A stretch of 64,000 nt of DNA, taken from assembly GCA_963696075.1 (NCBI GenBank), contig CAVOJD010000015.1, positions 1-64,000 on the forward strand, given 5' to 3'. This document shows, in pieces, positions 34,199 through 43,631 of this stretch (positions are counted from its first letter, which is position 1; the number at the start of each line of letters is the position of its first letter). Source of the DNA: CAJQQK01 sp963696075. GTDB taxonomy: Bacteria > Pseudomonadota > Alphaproteobacteria > Rhizobiales > Hyphomicrobiaceae. The notes under the pieces were generated by a model. That model saw nothing but the letters and a program-made list of their open reading frames with translations, had not been told where the DNA came from and did no database searches. Position numbers and translations under genes: made by a program.

Positions 34199-36043
34199 TC
34201 AGGCCGCCGCCTTGACGGAGCGCGCGTTCGTGACCCACGCATGGACCTTTTCCAGGTCGGGTGGGGAGGCATCGCGCAGGACGCGGCGTCCCGCTTCGCT
34301 GTTGGCGAAGCGCAGCACGGCCGCCATCGCTTCGGCTGGTTCGACGGACGCGATCGCATCGAGGGTGGTGAGGCCACCGCCAACGAGGAGCTGGGCGTGG
34401 CCGCCGCGTAGGCCGGGTATCTCCAGGACGAGGCGGGCTTGTTGCTGCCAGGCGATCACGGTGTCGCTGTCGATGCGGGAGTGGCCAAGGCGGCGGGCGA
34501 TATCGATGGGTTCTGCTTTGAGAAGATCCGCCACGGTCATGATGCCAATTGTGTAGAGCCGGCGCGCCGTCTTTGGGCCGATCGAGGGCGCGCGTTCGAC
34601 GTCGTCTTCTGGCGCCAGATACACACGCGGTTCGTTGCTGGTCTCGGCGGTTGCTGGCTTTGCGGGGGTGGGCGCTGCGGTAACGGGCACAGCGGTAACG
34701 GGGACTGCTGTGGTTGGCGCGGCGGTAACAGGTTTCGCTATCACCGGAACAGCGGTGACAGGGACAGAGGGCCTGGCGGCAGGTGGCTCTGGCCTGGTGG
34801 TTGTTTGCGGCGGTTTGACGGTCTCAGATGCGGCGACACTGGGTGCGTCGCTCGTGGCGGCACGATCTGGCGGACCGGCCTGCGGTGCGGATGGCGGAGG
34901 TGTTGCCTGTGCCTGTGCAGGCGGGGTGGTGAGAGGGGCTTCGATGGCTTTGAGGCGACGGCGCAGGCGGGAGAGAGGTTCCGCTGCGGTTGCGTGTTTA
35001 CCGGCGGCGGATTTGAGCTTCGGAATCTGGCCTTGTGGCAGCGGGTTGTCGCGGCGGCGGCGGGCGCGGTTCTCGGCGTCGGCGGTTTGCCGGGGGATGA
35101 GAACTTCCGTCTCATGGAGATCACGGACGAGGCGGTCGTCTTCGGGGAGCGTCGTTTCGATGCGGCCGGTCTCGGTCAGTTCATCGAACATGGCTTCGAC
35201 CTGGCGGCGGTCGGCGGCGTCGGTCAATTTGCGGACGACCCACTTCGACGGGATCTTGAGGCCGGCAACGACGGTTTGGGCACTCAGGCTGATCTTGGGC
35301 GGGGCTGCGGCGGCCTCGACGATGGCGCGATCCAACAGGCGGGCGGTGCCGACGGCGGCGTAGAGAAGGAGTTCGGTGACGCACTGGCGGGCGACCGGAT
35401 CAAGGCCCTCGGTGGGTTCAACGACGCCGCGGGCGAAATCGTAATGCCGGATCAGCGTTTCGTAGTGGACGTTGGCCCGTTCGGCGCCGGCGATAACATG
35501 ATCCTTGATGGCGGTTGCATCGCTGCCGATTTCGAGGGCCGGCGTTTCCAGGGCGGCGGTTTCGCGCCAGAGCTGGTCGTAGGACTTCGAGATGCTCCAT
35601 TCGACGGCGCGGTGGATTTCGCTTTCGGCGGTCGATTGGGCGGTATGGAAGGGGTGGATCGGGTCGGTGTAGTAGTGGCTCATGATGCCGGCGGCCCAGA
35701 TGGCTTCATGCCAGGCGCCATCGGCGAGCGCGCGCACCAGCATCTTATACCAGCTTTCGACCTTTTCCGGCGCACCGCCCCAATAGTCGTCGCGCACGTG
35801 AAGGACGTGGTTCTTGAAGTCCTTGAATTCCTTGTCCGGCACCTTTGAGGCCTCAAGGTAGACCTCGGCTTCGCTCAGGAAGAGGCGGCGCCATGCTTCG
35901 GCGTCGGGTGCGGACAGGAAACGGAGCGAATCCAGCGCGAGCTTGTGATGCGTGCCATTGGCGTGCGCGGCGTAGACGATCCGGAAAAGAAGGTTCATTG
36001 TGTGAATCCAGGCAGGGTTCAGCTTGAGTTTCACGCAACGCAT
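34199..36043 (-). CDS. zinc-phospholipase C-like domain fused to DUF4332
   Basis: A three-part protein of about 614 residues. The N-terminal ~240 residues are helical with AHANGTHHKL and SHYYTDPIHPFH-T-A-Q, then E-S-E-I-H: a spread of His, Asp and Glu that matches the metal ligands of zinc-dependent phospholipase C/S1-P1-like folds. The middle is Pro/Ala/Thr/Val-rich, with repeats of P-V-T-A-V-P-V and P-T-A-P type (about 385-470). The C-terminal ~125 residues (IGPKTARRLYTIGIMTVADL ... VIAWQQQARLVLEIPGLRGG) are a DUF4332-type helix-hairpin-helix domain. There is no signal peptide, so the protein should be cytosolic. Starts at 36043 (ATG), 36034 (GTG) or 35998 (ATG) are possible. Function unknown. 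Confidence 0.8.
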   Translation of the reverse strand: MRCVKLKLNPAWIHTMNLLFRIVYAAHANGTHHKLALDSLRFLSAPDAEAWRRLFLSEAEVYLEASKVPDKEFKDFKNHVLHVRDDYWGGAPEKVESWYKMLVRALADGAWHEAIWAAGIMSHYYTDPIHPFHTAQSTAESEIHRAVEWSISKSYDQLWRETAALETPALEIGSDATAIKDHVIAGAERANVHYETLIRHYDFARGVVEPTEGLDPVARQCVTELLLYAAVGTARLLDRAIVEAAAAPPKISLSAQTVVAGLKIPSKWVVRKLTDAADRRQVEAMFDELTETGRIETTLPEDDRLVRDLHETEVLIPRQTADAENRARRRRDNPLPQGQIPKLKSAAGKHATAAEPLSRLRRRLKAIEAPLTTPPAQAQATPPPSAPQAGPPDRAATSDAPSVAASETVKPPQTTTRPEPPAARPSVPVTAVPVIAKPVTAAPTTAVPVTAVPVTAAPTPAKPATAETSNEPRVYLAPEDDVERAPSIGPKTARRLYTIGIMTVADLLKAEPIDIARRLGHSRIDSDTVIAWQQQARLVLEIPGLRGGHAQLLVGGGLTTLDAIASVEPAEAMAAVLRFANSEAGRRVLRDASPPDLEKVHAWVTNARSVKAAA

Positions 36044-36165
36044 AGACGTAGCCGTGTGCGACACTACTCTGAGTCGCGCAAAGGTTGCGAGTTGTGCGCG
36101 TTCCGGTGTGTTCAGCGTGCCGGAATGACTGTCATCATCGCGCTTTGAGGAGCCGCGCCGCCCCT

Positions 36166-37116
36166 ATGGACTACCTTTGGATTATCATTTCGATGTTTGC
36201 CGCCCTGATGCAGGCGGTCAGAACCGCGGCGCAGAAGACCCTCAACCAACGGATGTCGAACCTCGGCACGACCTATGTGCGCTCGATATTCGGGCTGCCG
36301 TTGATGCTGGCGTTCCTTTGGTACGTCGAGCACCAGTGGCAGGGTGGCTGGCCGGTTTTCAAGTTCGACTATCTGGCGCTTACCTTTCTTGGGGCTGCAG
36401 CCCAGATCTTCGCGACGATGGCGTTGATCTACATGTTCAAGCTGCGGAACTTCGCGATCGGGACGATGCTGACCAAGGTCGACATCCTGATGACGGCGGT
36501 GATCGGGGCGCTGTTGTTCTCGGAAAGCCTGTCCGCGAGCGGGGTATTGGCGCTCGTTGTGGTGGTGACGGGCGTGTTGTTGATGACGGTTGGGCGGATG
36601 GGGCCCAAGGCGCTGGCGGAAGCGGACATGAGCCTTGGCGAGGTGGTGTTCGGCAAGCCAACGCAGGTGGCGCTGTTGTGTGCGCTGCTGTTCACGTTCT
36701 CCTATCTGTTCCTGCGTGAAGCGACACTGGTGATGGAGGCGGCCGGCGGGCGCGTGCCGGAGGGGGTTGCGGGCTCGTTCTGGCGGGGGGCGTGGACGGT
36801 GGTGGTGGCGACGGTGATGCAGATCGTCGTCGTCGGGCTGTGGCTGTGGTGGACGGAGCCCAAGGTGTTCGGCCAGATGTTGCCCAACGCACGGATTGCG
36901 ACGTTCATCGGGTGCACGAGCGCGGTCGGTTCGATCGGCTGGTACACGGCGTTCGCCATGCAGAACGCAAGTTATGTACGCGCCGTCGGTCAGATCGAGG
37001 TCGTGTTCACGCTGTTGATTGCGTGGTTCTATTTCAAGGAGCGGCTGACAGCGCTGGAATTGATCGGGATCTTCGTGACGGTGGCCGGCGTGCTGATGTT
37101 CCGGCTGATTGCTTGA
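36166..37116 (+). CDS. DMT-superfamily (EamA) transporter
   Basis: A ten-TM inner-membrane protein of 316 residues in the drug/metabolite transporter superfamily. Two EamA-like halves are visible, the first with AAQKTLNQRMSNLGTTYVRS, YMFKLRNFAIGTMLTKVDI and LVVVVTGVLLM, the second with FSYLFLREATLVMEA and GQIEVVFTLLIAWFYFKERL. Substrate unknown. GAGG-AG lies 14-18 bases upstream of the ATG. The gene is divergent from the PLC/DUF4332 gene, with a 122-base gap. Confidence 0.88.
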   Translation: MDYLWIIISMFAALMQAVRTAAQKTLNQRMSNLGTTYVRSIFGLPLMLAFLWYVEHQWQGGWPVFKFDYLALTFLGAAAQIFATMALIYMFKLRNFAIGTMLTKVDILMTAVIGALLFSESLSASGVLALVVVVTGVLLMTVGRMGPKALAEADMSLGEVVFGKPTQVALLCALLFTFSYLFLREATLVMEAAGGRVPEGVAGSFWRGAWTVVVATVMQIVVVGLWLWWTEPKVFGQMLPNARIATFIGCTSAVGSIGWYTAFAMQNASYVRAVGQIEVVFTLLIAWFYFKERLTALELIGIFVTVAGVLMFRLIA

Positions 37117-37200
37117 AACACTTCCTTGCGGGTGGCCAGCCTCAAGGCAAAACACGCATGCGCAACGCCGCCAACACCGTGTGCGTTGAAGCGCGCGTGG

Positions 37201-37220
37201 ATGGCCGCCTTCGCGGCCAT
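37201..37220. repeat. short palindromic repeat (REP-like)
   Basis: ATGGCCGC pairs with GCGGCCAT around CTTC; the flanks GTGG and GACGGCGTGG resemble short palindromic elements common between alphaproteobacterial genes. Only one copy of this exact type is in the window. Confidence 0.45.
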
Positions 37221-37369
37221 GACGGCGTGGGAGGTTTTTCGCAGCCTACGGCCGAAGCCCGATAGTCGAACCGGACAGTCGTGATGTTCATCGCGGTGTT
37301 GATTGGGGCGGCGTGACGGGTCGCGTAGGTTTGCTGGTATTGTTTTCATCCCCGTGTCAGAGGCCAACC

Positions 37370-38392
37370 ATGCTGCTGCCAACCTCGAAGACCTACGAAA
37401 CGACTGATTTCGCGCTCTCGACGGGTGCGCACCTGCCCAAGCTGACGGTTGCCTACGAGACGTGGGGGGAACTGGTGGCGGATGGCAATAACGCGATCCT
37501 GCTTTGCCATGGCTACACCAACCACCCTCACGCCGCCGGCGAGGGGGGCTGGTTCGCGCCGTTCATCGGGCCGGGCAAGGCGATTGATACGGACAAATAC
37601 TTCGTCGTCTGTTCGAACATGCTGGGTTCGGCCTATGGCACGTCGGGGCCGGCGTCGATCAATCCCGAGACCGGGCGGCCTTACGGGCCGGATTTTCCGA
37701 AATACACGACCACCGACATGGTGGCGGCGCAGAAGCTGCTCGTCGACCACCTCGGCATCGGCCAGATGAAGGCGGTGATCGGGTATTCGTATGGCGGGCA
37801 CCTGACGTTTCTCTGGGGTGCGATGCATCCCGACCGGATGCGGGCGCTGGTGCCGGTGGCGGGCGTGATCACGCGCAAGACGTCCGTTGAGGAGGTGGCC
37901 AAGATTCGCGCGCGCTTCGAGGATCTGCCCGGTTGGAACGGCGGGCACTACTACGGGCGTGAGAAGGAGAGCGGGGTGTTCGACCGGCTCGTCGAGATGC
38001 GGCGCGAGCGGCTGCAAATGTATGGCGTCGGCCAGCATCTCGCGGATACGCTCGGTGACCCGAAAGAGGTCGACCGTGCTCTCACCGAGAGGGCAACACA
38101 ATGGGCCGGCGAGTTCGACGCCAATTCGTTGTCAATCCTCTATGAGGCGGGGATCGGGTCGAGTGCGGAGGCCATCGCTGGCAACATCAAGGCGCCGCTG
38201 CTCGACGTGCTCGCGACGACCGACAGTGTGGTCGATGTGGCGCTTGGGCCGGTGACCGTTGAGATGCTGACGGCGAAGGGTGTCGATGCGCGGTTTCTCG
38301 CGATCGACACGCCCTATGGGCATGCGGGGCCGATTGCGGATTGGGAGAAGTGGGCGGGGGAGCTTGCGGCGTTTCTAGAGGGGACGCCGTGA
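37370..38392 (+). CDS. MetX-like alpha/beta-fold acyltransferase/hydrolase
   Basis: A 340-residue alpha/beta hydrolase similar to homoserine O-acetyltransferases: LPKLTVAYETWGELVADGNN, LLCHGYTNHPHA, VVCSNMLGSAYGTSGP and the nucleophile elbow GYSYGGHLTF, with a C-terminal GHAGPIADW carrying the histidine. True MetX has GGSMGGMQ at the elbow, so this is probably a paralogue with another acyl acceptor. The ATG at 37370 starts the conserved part. Confidence 0.82.
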   Translation: MLLPTSKTYETTDFALSTGAHLPKLTVAYETWGELVADGNNAILLCHGYTNHPHAAGEGGWFAPFIGPGKAIDTDKYFVVCSNMLGSAYGTSGPASINPETGRPYGPDFPKYTTTDMVAAQKLLVDHLGIGQMKAVIGYSYGGHLTFLWGAMHPDRMRALVPVAGVITRKTSVEEVAKIRARFEDLPGWNGGHYYGREKESGVFDRLVEMRRERLQMYGVGQHLADTLGDPKEVDRALTERATQWAGEFDANSLSILYEAGIGSSAEAIAGNIKAPLLDVLATTDSVVDVALGPVTVEMLTAKGVDARFLAIDTPYGHAGPIADWEKWAGELAAFLEGTP

Positions 38393-38475
38393 TGTGTTGG
38401 CTTGCCGCCCCGTTGGGTTCCGTGTGAGGCAGTGTCGTGCCACCCCGACCGCCGAACGGGCCGCGTTATAGCAAC

Positions 38476-40626
38476 CTACGCCTTCCCAATCATCAACGTG
38501 CTCACCGTCCCTCGCGCCACCAGGCCAAGTGTGATGAGGAACAGCAGTGCCGCAAGCGCCATGAAGCCGGTGAACATCGGGGTGAGGCTGACGCCGCGGG
38601 TGATGTAGGCTTCGCGGTCGCGGAGACCCATCCAGCTTGAACCGGAGAGAACGCGGGCCGCCGTCAGAAGTGTGACGCGGGGCACGGTGATGGACGCCGG
38701 ATCGGCGGAGGCGAGGACGCTGTCGGACTTGGTCCAGAAGACGCCGCCGCCGGTTTCCTCGATCAAGGGGCGCAATTTCGCATCTGTCGCCGTGACCTCG
38801 GACATCTCGCGGGGATCTGCGATGCCGGCGTGGACGACGGCGGTCAGTTTGCCGTTGTCGCTATTGTTCTCGAATTTATAGAGGCCGGCCTGGGTTGCCT
38901 TCATGGTGGCGGTGAAACGGCCTTCGCCGGATTTGGTGAGCTTGAGGGTCGAGGACTTGCCGCCCGGCTCCGAAACCGTCACGTCGGGAACGGTTTCACC
39001 CATCGTGCGGCGAATGACGGTGAGGTTGAGCCCGTTTGCCTCAGCGCGCAGGCGCTCTTCCTCGAGGTCGGGTTCCTTCATCAGCCAGTGGGACAGCCGG
39101 CGCAGGAGCTGGGTATGCGGCCCGCCGCCGTCGAATTCGCGCGCCCAGAGCCAGGCATGATCCGAGGTGAGGAGGGCGACGCGGCCCTTGCCCTTGCGGT
39201 CGAGCACCAGGAGGGGTTTGTCGTTGACGCCGCGCATGATGCTCATGCCGCGCTCGGGGATGACGTCGACCTGGCGATACCAGCGGCCCCAGGTCGGCTT
39301 GTCGAGGTGGGCGCCGGGCAGGTTCTCCGTCACGGGATGGCGCTCGCCGTCCTTGGTGAGGCGGGCGCGGAACGGCTCTTCCATGATTTCGCCCGAGGGC
39401 ATGGCGGGCAGGACGGGGAAGAGCGGCGTGCGAACGATCGATTGCGGACCGGCGTAGGCTTCGCCTGCTGACACCAGCAGCGCGCCGCCGTGTTCTTCGA
39501 CGTAGCGGGCGATGTTGTCGTAGTAGAGCAGTTGCAGGATGCCGCGGTGTTCGTAGCGGTCGAAGACGATGAGGTCGAATTCGCGGATCTTCTGGGAGAA
39601 CAGTTCGCGCGTCGGGAAGGCGATCAGCGAGAGCTGATTGATCGGCGTGCCGTCCTGCTTCTGGGGGGGACGCAGAATGGTGAAGTGGACGAGGTCGACG
39701 GCGGCGTCGGACTTCAGGAGGTTGCGCCAGACGCGTTCGCCGGCGTGCGGCTTGCCGGAGACGAGGAGGACGCGGAGATTTTCGCGGACGCCTTCGGCAA
39801 CGACGACGACGCGGTTGTTGGCCTCCGTCAGTTCGCCGGGGGTTGGGGAAAGTTCGAGTTCGACGATGTTCTGGCCGGCGTGCGGGAAGGACATCGGCAA
39901 GGTCACCGTTTCACCGACCGTGATGCGGCGGTCCTCGTCCGCGGCGCCCTCGCGGCGGATCTTGAGGATGAGGGAGGCATTCGCGGTTGCGGGGACCTTG
40001 CCCGTTTCCTGGATTTTGAGCTCGATGTCGCGGGACTGGCCGACAATGCCGTAGCGCGGGGCCTTGATCAGCTCGATGCGGCGGTCGAATTCGTTCGGGC
40101 GGCCGGTGAGGAGGGTGTGGACGGGCGCGTCGAAGCCCAGATCGCGGGCCGTTTTGGGCACGTCGTGGACCTGGCCATCGGTCACCATGATGACGCCGGC
40201 GAGGCGGTCAGGCGGGGTGTCGGCGAGAGCCTGGTTCAAGTCGGTGAAGAGGTTGGTGCCGGCGCGGCTGCGATCGTTCGGGCGCGAGGATGACACCCAT
40301 TTGACTTCAAGGTTTTCGATCCGGCCAAGTTTGGCTTCGAGGTCGGCACGGATTGCCTTGGCCTGTTCGGGGCGCTGGGCGAGCGTTTGAGAGGTGCTCT
40401 CGTCGAGGACGACGATGGCGATGTTGCCGAGGTTCTCGCGTTCTTCCTGGCGCAACGTCGGGTTGGCGAGGGCGAGGAGGAGGGCTGTGAGGGCGAGCGC
40501 GCGCAGGAGCGCACCCCGGCTGCGCCGCCAAAGGAGGATCGCAACAAGCAGAGCGGCTGCGACGATTGCCGCCATGTAGAGCGGCAACGGCAGCATCGGG
40601 GCGAAATCTATGGACCAGTTCGACAT
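38476..40626 (-). CDS. moxR-operon membrane protein (vWA/GATase1-like)
   Basis: A 716-residue inner-membrane protein. Two N-terminal TM helices (about 14-32 and 39-57) precede a von Willebrand-A-like domain (IAIVVLDESTSQTLAQRP ... LAGVIMVTDGQVHDV), a beta-rich middle and a flavodoxin-like/amidotransferase-like part (LRVLLVSGKPHAGERVWRNLL ... FDLIVFDRYEHRGIL). A C-terminal TM helix (MFTGFMALAALLFLITLGLVA) closes it. It is the last gene of the moxR operon. The MIDAS pattern DxSxS is degenerate (DESTS), so metal binding is uncertain. Confidence 0.85.
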   Translation of the reverse strand: MSNWSIDFAPMLPLPLYMAAIVAAALLVAILLWRRSRGALLRALALTALLLALANPTLRQEERENLGNIAIVVLDESTSQTLAQRPEQAKAIRADLEAKLGRIENLEVKWVSSSRPNDRSRAGTNLFTDLNQALADTPPDRLAGVIMVTDGQVHDVPKTARDLGFDAPVHTLLTGRPNEFDRRIELIKAPRYGIVGQSRDIELKIQETGKVPATANASLILKIRREGAADEDRRITVGETVTLPMSFPHAGQNIVELELSPTPGELTEANNRVVVVAEGVRENLRVLLVSGKPHAGERVWRNLLKSDAAVDLVHFTILRPPQKQDGTPINQLSLIAFPTRELFSQKIREFDLIVFDRYEHRGILQLLYYDNIARYVEEHGGALLVSAGEAYAGPQSIVRTPLFPVLPAMPSGEIMEEPFRARLTKDGERHPVTENLPGAHLDKPTWGRWYRQVDVIPERGMSIMRGVNDKPLLVLDRKGKGRVALLTSDHAWLWAREFDGGGPHTQLLRRLSHWLMKEPDLEEERLRAEANGLNLTVIRRTMGETVPDVTVSEPGGKSSTLKLTKSGEGRFTATMKATQAGLYKFENNSDNGKLTAVVHAGIADPREMSEVTATDAKLRPLIEETGGGVFWTKSDSVLASADPASITVPRVTLLTAARVLSGSSWMGLRDREAYITRGVSLTPMFTGFMALAALLFLITLGLVARGTVSTLMIGKA

Positions 40627-40679
40627 TGGGCGGTTTCAGGCTTTCGCTTGTCGTTTCAAGGGTCGCGGTGGATCGTGAG

Positions 40680-43631
40680 TTACTGGCCGAGGCGTTCGAG
40701 GAGCGCGGGGATGTGAACCTGGTCGGCCTTGTAGTTGCCGGTCAGGGCGTACATGACGATGTTGACGCCGGTTCGGTAGGCCATCTCGCGCTGCTGTTCG
40801 CCGCCCGGGACGACAGGAAACATCGGCAGGTTGCGATCGTCGAGCGCCCAAGCGGACGCAAAGTCGTTGGAGGTGATCAGGATCGAGCTCACGCCGTCGA
40901 CACGGCTTTTGTTGCGGCCTTCCTCGATCGCGGTTGCGCCGCCCGCTTCGACCCACAATTCGCCACCGTCCCAGCGGCCGGGGAAGCGGCGCAGGAGATA
41001 GAATGACTTGGTCAGGACGTGGCCCTCGGGCACGGGCTCGAGGCGGGGCAGATCAAGACGGCCGATGAGGCGCTGCAGCGGCGTTGCCTGGTTGGGGTCG
41101 ACGCGCTGGGAAAGGCGCATTGGGATGCCCTGGCCGAAGTCCTGGGTGTCGAAGATGATCATGCCGCCCTGTTTCATGTAGGCGTCGATCTTGGCGAGCG
41201 TTTCGGTGCCGAGTTCCTTCGGATTGGCGATCACAGGCCAGTAGAGGAGCGGGAAGAAGGCGATTTCATCACGGACGATGTCGATGCCGATCGGATCGCC
41301 CGGTTCGACGGCGGTCCGTGCGGTCAAGACTTTGACGAGCCCTGCAAGACCCGCCTGACTGGTGCCGTCCGTTGTCGGGTCGCCGGTGATGACGTAGCCG
41401 AAGGTCGCCCGCGCGGTCGCGCGCAGCGCCAGTTCGTCGGCGCGGCGATCGGCTTCGGCGGTGAGCGCGCCTATCGGGGCGGCGGGGGTGGACGTGCCGG
41501 TTTGAGGCGCTGAGGACTGTGCCCGGGCCGAGGGAACCGGGGTCAGCGCGATGAGTGCTGCGGCGGTCAGGGTTATCAGGCCCAGAACAGCAGACGCAGC
41601 CGCGCGCGACGATGGTGCACGGCGGCGGCGGGCAAACAGGCCGCCGCCCTGCAGGATCAGAATAGCGATCACGTCAATCAGCAAGAGGGCCAGTGCGGCG
41701 CCCAGAAGCCATGGTTTCAGGTCGGTCGAGGTCTCGCTTTCATAGGCCTGGCGGACGGCTCCGCCGGGAAGGCCGGGCAGCGGTTTCAGTTCGGTCTGTG
41801 CGGTCATGATATTGAGGGCCCGGGGGCGGCCAGCGGCGCCATAGTAACCTGGGGGATGGGCGAGCGAGACGGGTGTTTTCTCGAATTCCTTGCGTTCGAT
41901 CGCTTCGGCGGTGGGCGGGGGCGCGCGCAGGGCGCCAAAACCATCCAGTGTCTGGATCGGGGGAAGGACAGATTGCGAGGTCTCGCGACGGGAAGTGTCG
42001 CCGTCTGCAATCGCGATGCCGGTGGGGGACACGGTGCCGCCGCCGATCGTGCCCAGGGTTGCGATGCGCCGAAGCATGTTCACGAACAGGCCGGACAGTG
42101 GCAGGTTCGACCACTTCGCATTGGCGGTGACGTGAAAGAGGACGATGCGGCCTTCGCCGAATTTGCGTGAGGTGACGAGCGGGGTACCGTCGCTGAGGCG
42201 CGCCCAGACGTCCACGTCGGGGCCGAGCTGGGTCGGATCGGCGAGCACCTGCCGGCGGACACGGACTTCGTCGGGCACGTCAAGGCCGGCAAAGAGGCTG
42301 TCGTCGGCGAAATCGGCCAAAGGCTGCGGTGTCGACCACGAGAGCGCGCCACCGAGTTCGCGGCCGCCGATGCGCAGGGGGGTCGGCAGGAGTTCGTCAC
42401 CGCCCTTTTCGAGGCGGGGGCCGGCGAAGCGGACGAGCACGCCGCCGTCGTCCATCCAATTGGCAACGCGTTCGGCCTCGTCGGGGGCCAGCGTGCCGAT
42501 GTCGGCCATGATCAGGATCGATGGCTTGCCGGTCAGGATGCGCTCGAGGCCTTCTGCGAGATTGACGGTGTCGGTCTCGGACAGTTCAGCGAAGGGGCCG
42601 ACGGCCTTGCGGATGTAATAGAGCGGGTCGAGCAGGGGCTGGGCTTCCTCGCGGGCGGTGCCGGAGAGGAGGCCGACGCGGTTCCATTTGCTGCGGGCGT
42701 CCATCAATGAAATGGCGCCGGCGGAGCGTTCGGCTGCGATGGAGACACGGGCGACCTGGTTGCGCAATTCAAGCGGCAGGTCGAAAGAGACGGTTGTCGA
42801 CGTTGCGCCAGGGCTGAGGGTGAAACGCGCCTCGCCGAGGCGTTCGCCGCGGGCGGAGAGGGCAAGGACGAGGCCTTCACGGTTGTCGCCTCCGGCGCGA
42901 TGGACGGTGGCATCGAGGCGCCCGCCGGTTGCGACGGTTGCGAACAGGCCAAGGGCTTCGTTGCCGTTGCCGGTTTCGACGACGGCGAGGCCGCCGGCGG
43001 CGCGGGTGCTGAGTGTTTCAGCAAAGCTGGCGGCGGCGCCATGATCGATGCCGTCGCTGAGCCAGACGATACTGGCGCCATTGGCACCGGCAAGGACGTC
43101 CTCAAGGCGCTTGGCGGCGGCAGGGCGGTCCGGTGCGCGGGGGGCGGGCTCCAGGGCTGCGGCGCGAACGCGGGCATCCTGCGGCGCCTCGATGCGGGCG
43201 GTGGTGTTCGAGGCGTCGGCGGTGGCGACGAGGGTGACCGGCCGGCCGCGACTTTCGGCCTGGTCGATGAGGCTGTCGATCAGGCGGGCGCGTTCCGGCC
43301 AATGGGCTGCCGCCGCCCAGCCATTGTCGACCACGATGGCGACGGGGCCATCCGCACCGCCGACGATGTTGCGCCGGTCTGGGTTGAGGACGGGCTCCGC
43401 GAGCGCCAGGATCACGAGGGCTGCCGCGAGGAGGCGGATCAGCATCAGCCACCAGGGCGTCTTGTGCGGTGTTTTCTCGAGGTTCTCGATGCCAACGAGA
43501 ATGCGGGTCGGCGGGAACTCCACCTGACGCGGGCTTGGCGGCACGGTGCGCAGCAGCCAGTAGATCACGGGCAGCGCGATCAGGCCGGTGAGCAGCCAGG
43601 GGCTCAGAAAAGCTAATGCGCCAAGGCTCAT
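40680..43631 (-). CDS. BatA-domain/DUF4159 membrane protein
   Basis: A 983-residue protein of the moxR operon. The N terminus is a BatA-like membrane segment (LAFLSPWLLTGLIALPVIYWLLRTVPPS) with a second TM helix (LLAAALVILALAEPVL). It is followed by a vWA-like region, a GATase1-like domain (ILIMADIGTLAPDEAERVANW), TM helices at about 650 and 690, and the C-terminal DUF4159 (ATFGYVITGDPTT ... YMKQGGMIIFDTQDFG). It overlaps the DUF58 gene by four bases, which indicates translational coupling. Role unknown, assumed to work with MoxR in envelope protein assembly or maturation. Confidence 0.9.
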   Translation of the reverse strand: MSLGALAFLSPWLLTGLIALPVIYWLLRTVPPSPRQVEFPPTRILVGIENLEKTPHKTPWWLMLIRLLAAALVILALAEPVLNPDRRNIVGGADGPVAIVVDNGWAAAAHWPERARLIDSLIDQAESRGRPVTLVATADASNTTARIEAPQDARVRAAALEPAPRAPDRPAAAKRLEDVLAGANGASIVWLSDGIDHGAAASFAETLSTRAAGGLAVVETGNGNEALGLFATVATGGRLDATVHRAGGDNREGLVLALSARGERLGEARFTLSPGATSTTVSFDLPLELRNQVARVSIAAERSAGAISLMDARSKWNRVGLLSGTAREEAQPLLDPLYYIRKAVGPFAELSETDTVNLAEGLERILTGKPSILIMADIGTLAPDEAERVANWMDDGGVLVRFAGPRLEKGGDELLPTPLRIGGRELGGALSWSTPQPLADFADDSLFAGLDVPDEVRVRRQVLADPTQLGPDVDVWARLSDGTPLVTSRKFGEGRIVLFHVTANAKWSNLPLSGLFVNMLRRIATLGTIGGGTVSPTGIAIADGDTSRRETSQSVLPPIQTLDGFGALRAPPPTAEAIERKEFEKTPVSLAHPPGYYGAAGRPRALNIMTAQTELKPLPGLPGGAVRQAYESETSTDLKPWLLGAALALLLIDVIAILILQGGGLFARRRRAPSSRAAASAVLGLITLTAAALIALTPVPSARAQSSAPQTGTSTPAAPIGALTAEADRRADELALRATARATFGYVITGDPTTDGTSQAGLAGLVKVLTARTAVEPGDPIGIDIVRDEIAFFPLLYWPVIANPKELGTETLAKIDAYMKQGGMIIFDTQDFGQGIPMRLSQRVDPNQATPLQRLIGRLDLPRLEPVPEGHVLTKSFYLLRRFPGRWDGGELWVEAGGATAIEEGRNKSRVDGVSSILITSNDFASAWALDDRNLPMFPVVPGGEQQREMAYRTGVNIVMYALTGNYKADQVHIPALLERLGQ

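Noticed and set aside
37370..38392. Naming the gene metX
   Set aside because: The nucleophile elbow is GYSYGG and not GGSMGGMQ, and no methionine-synthesis genes are adjacent.
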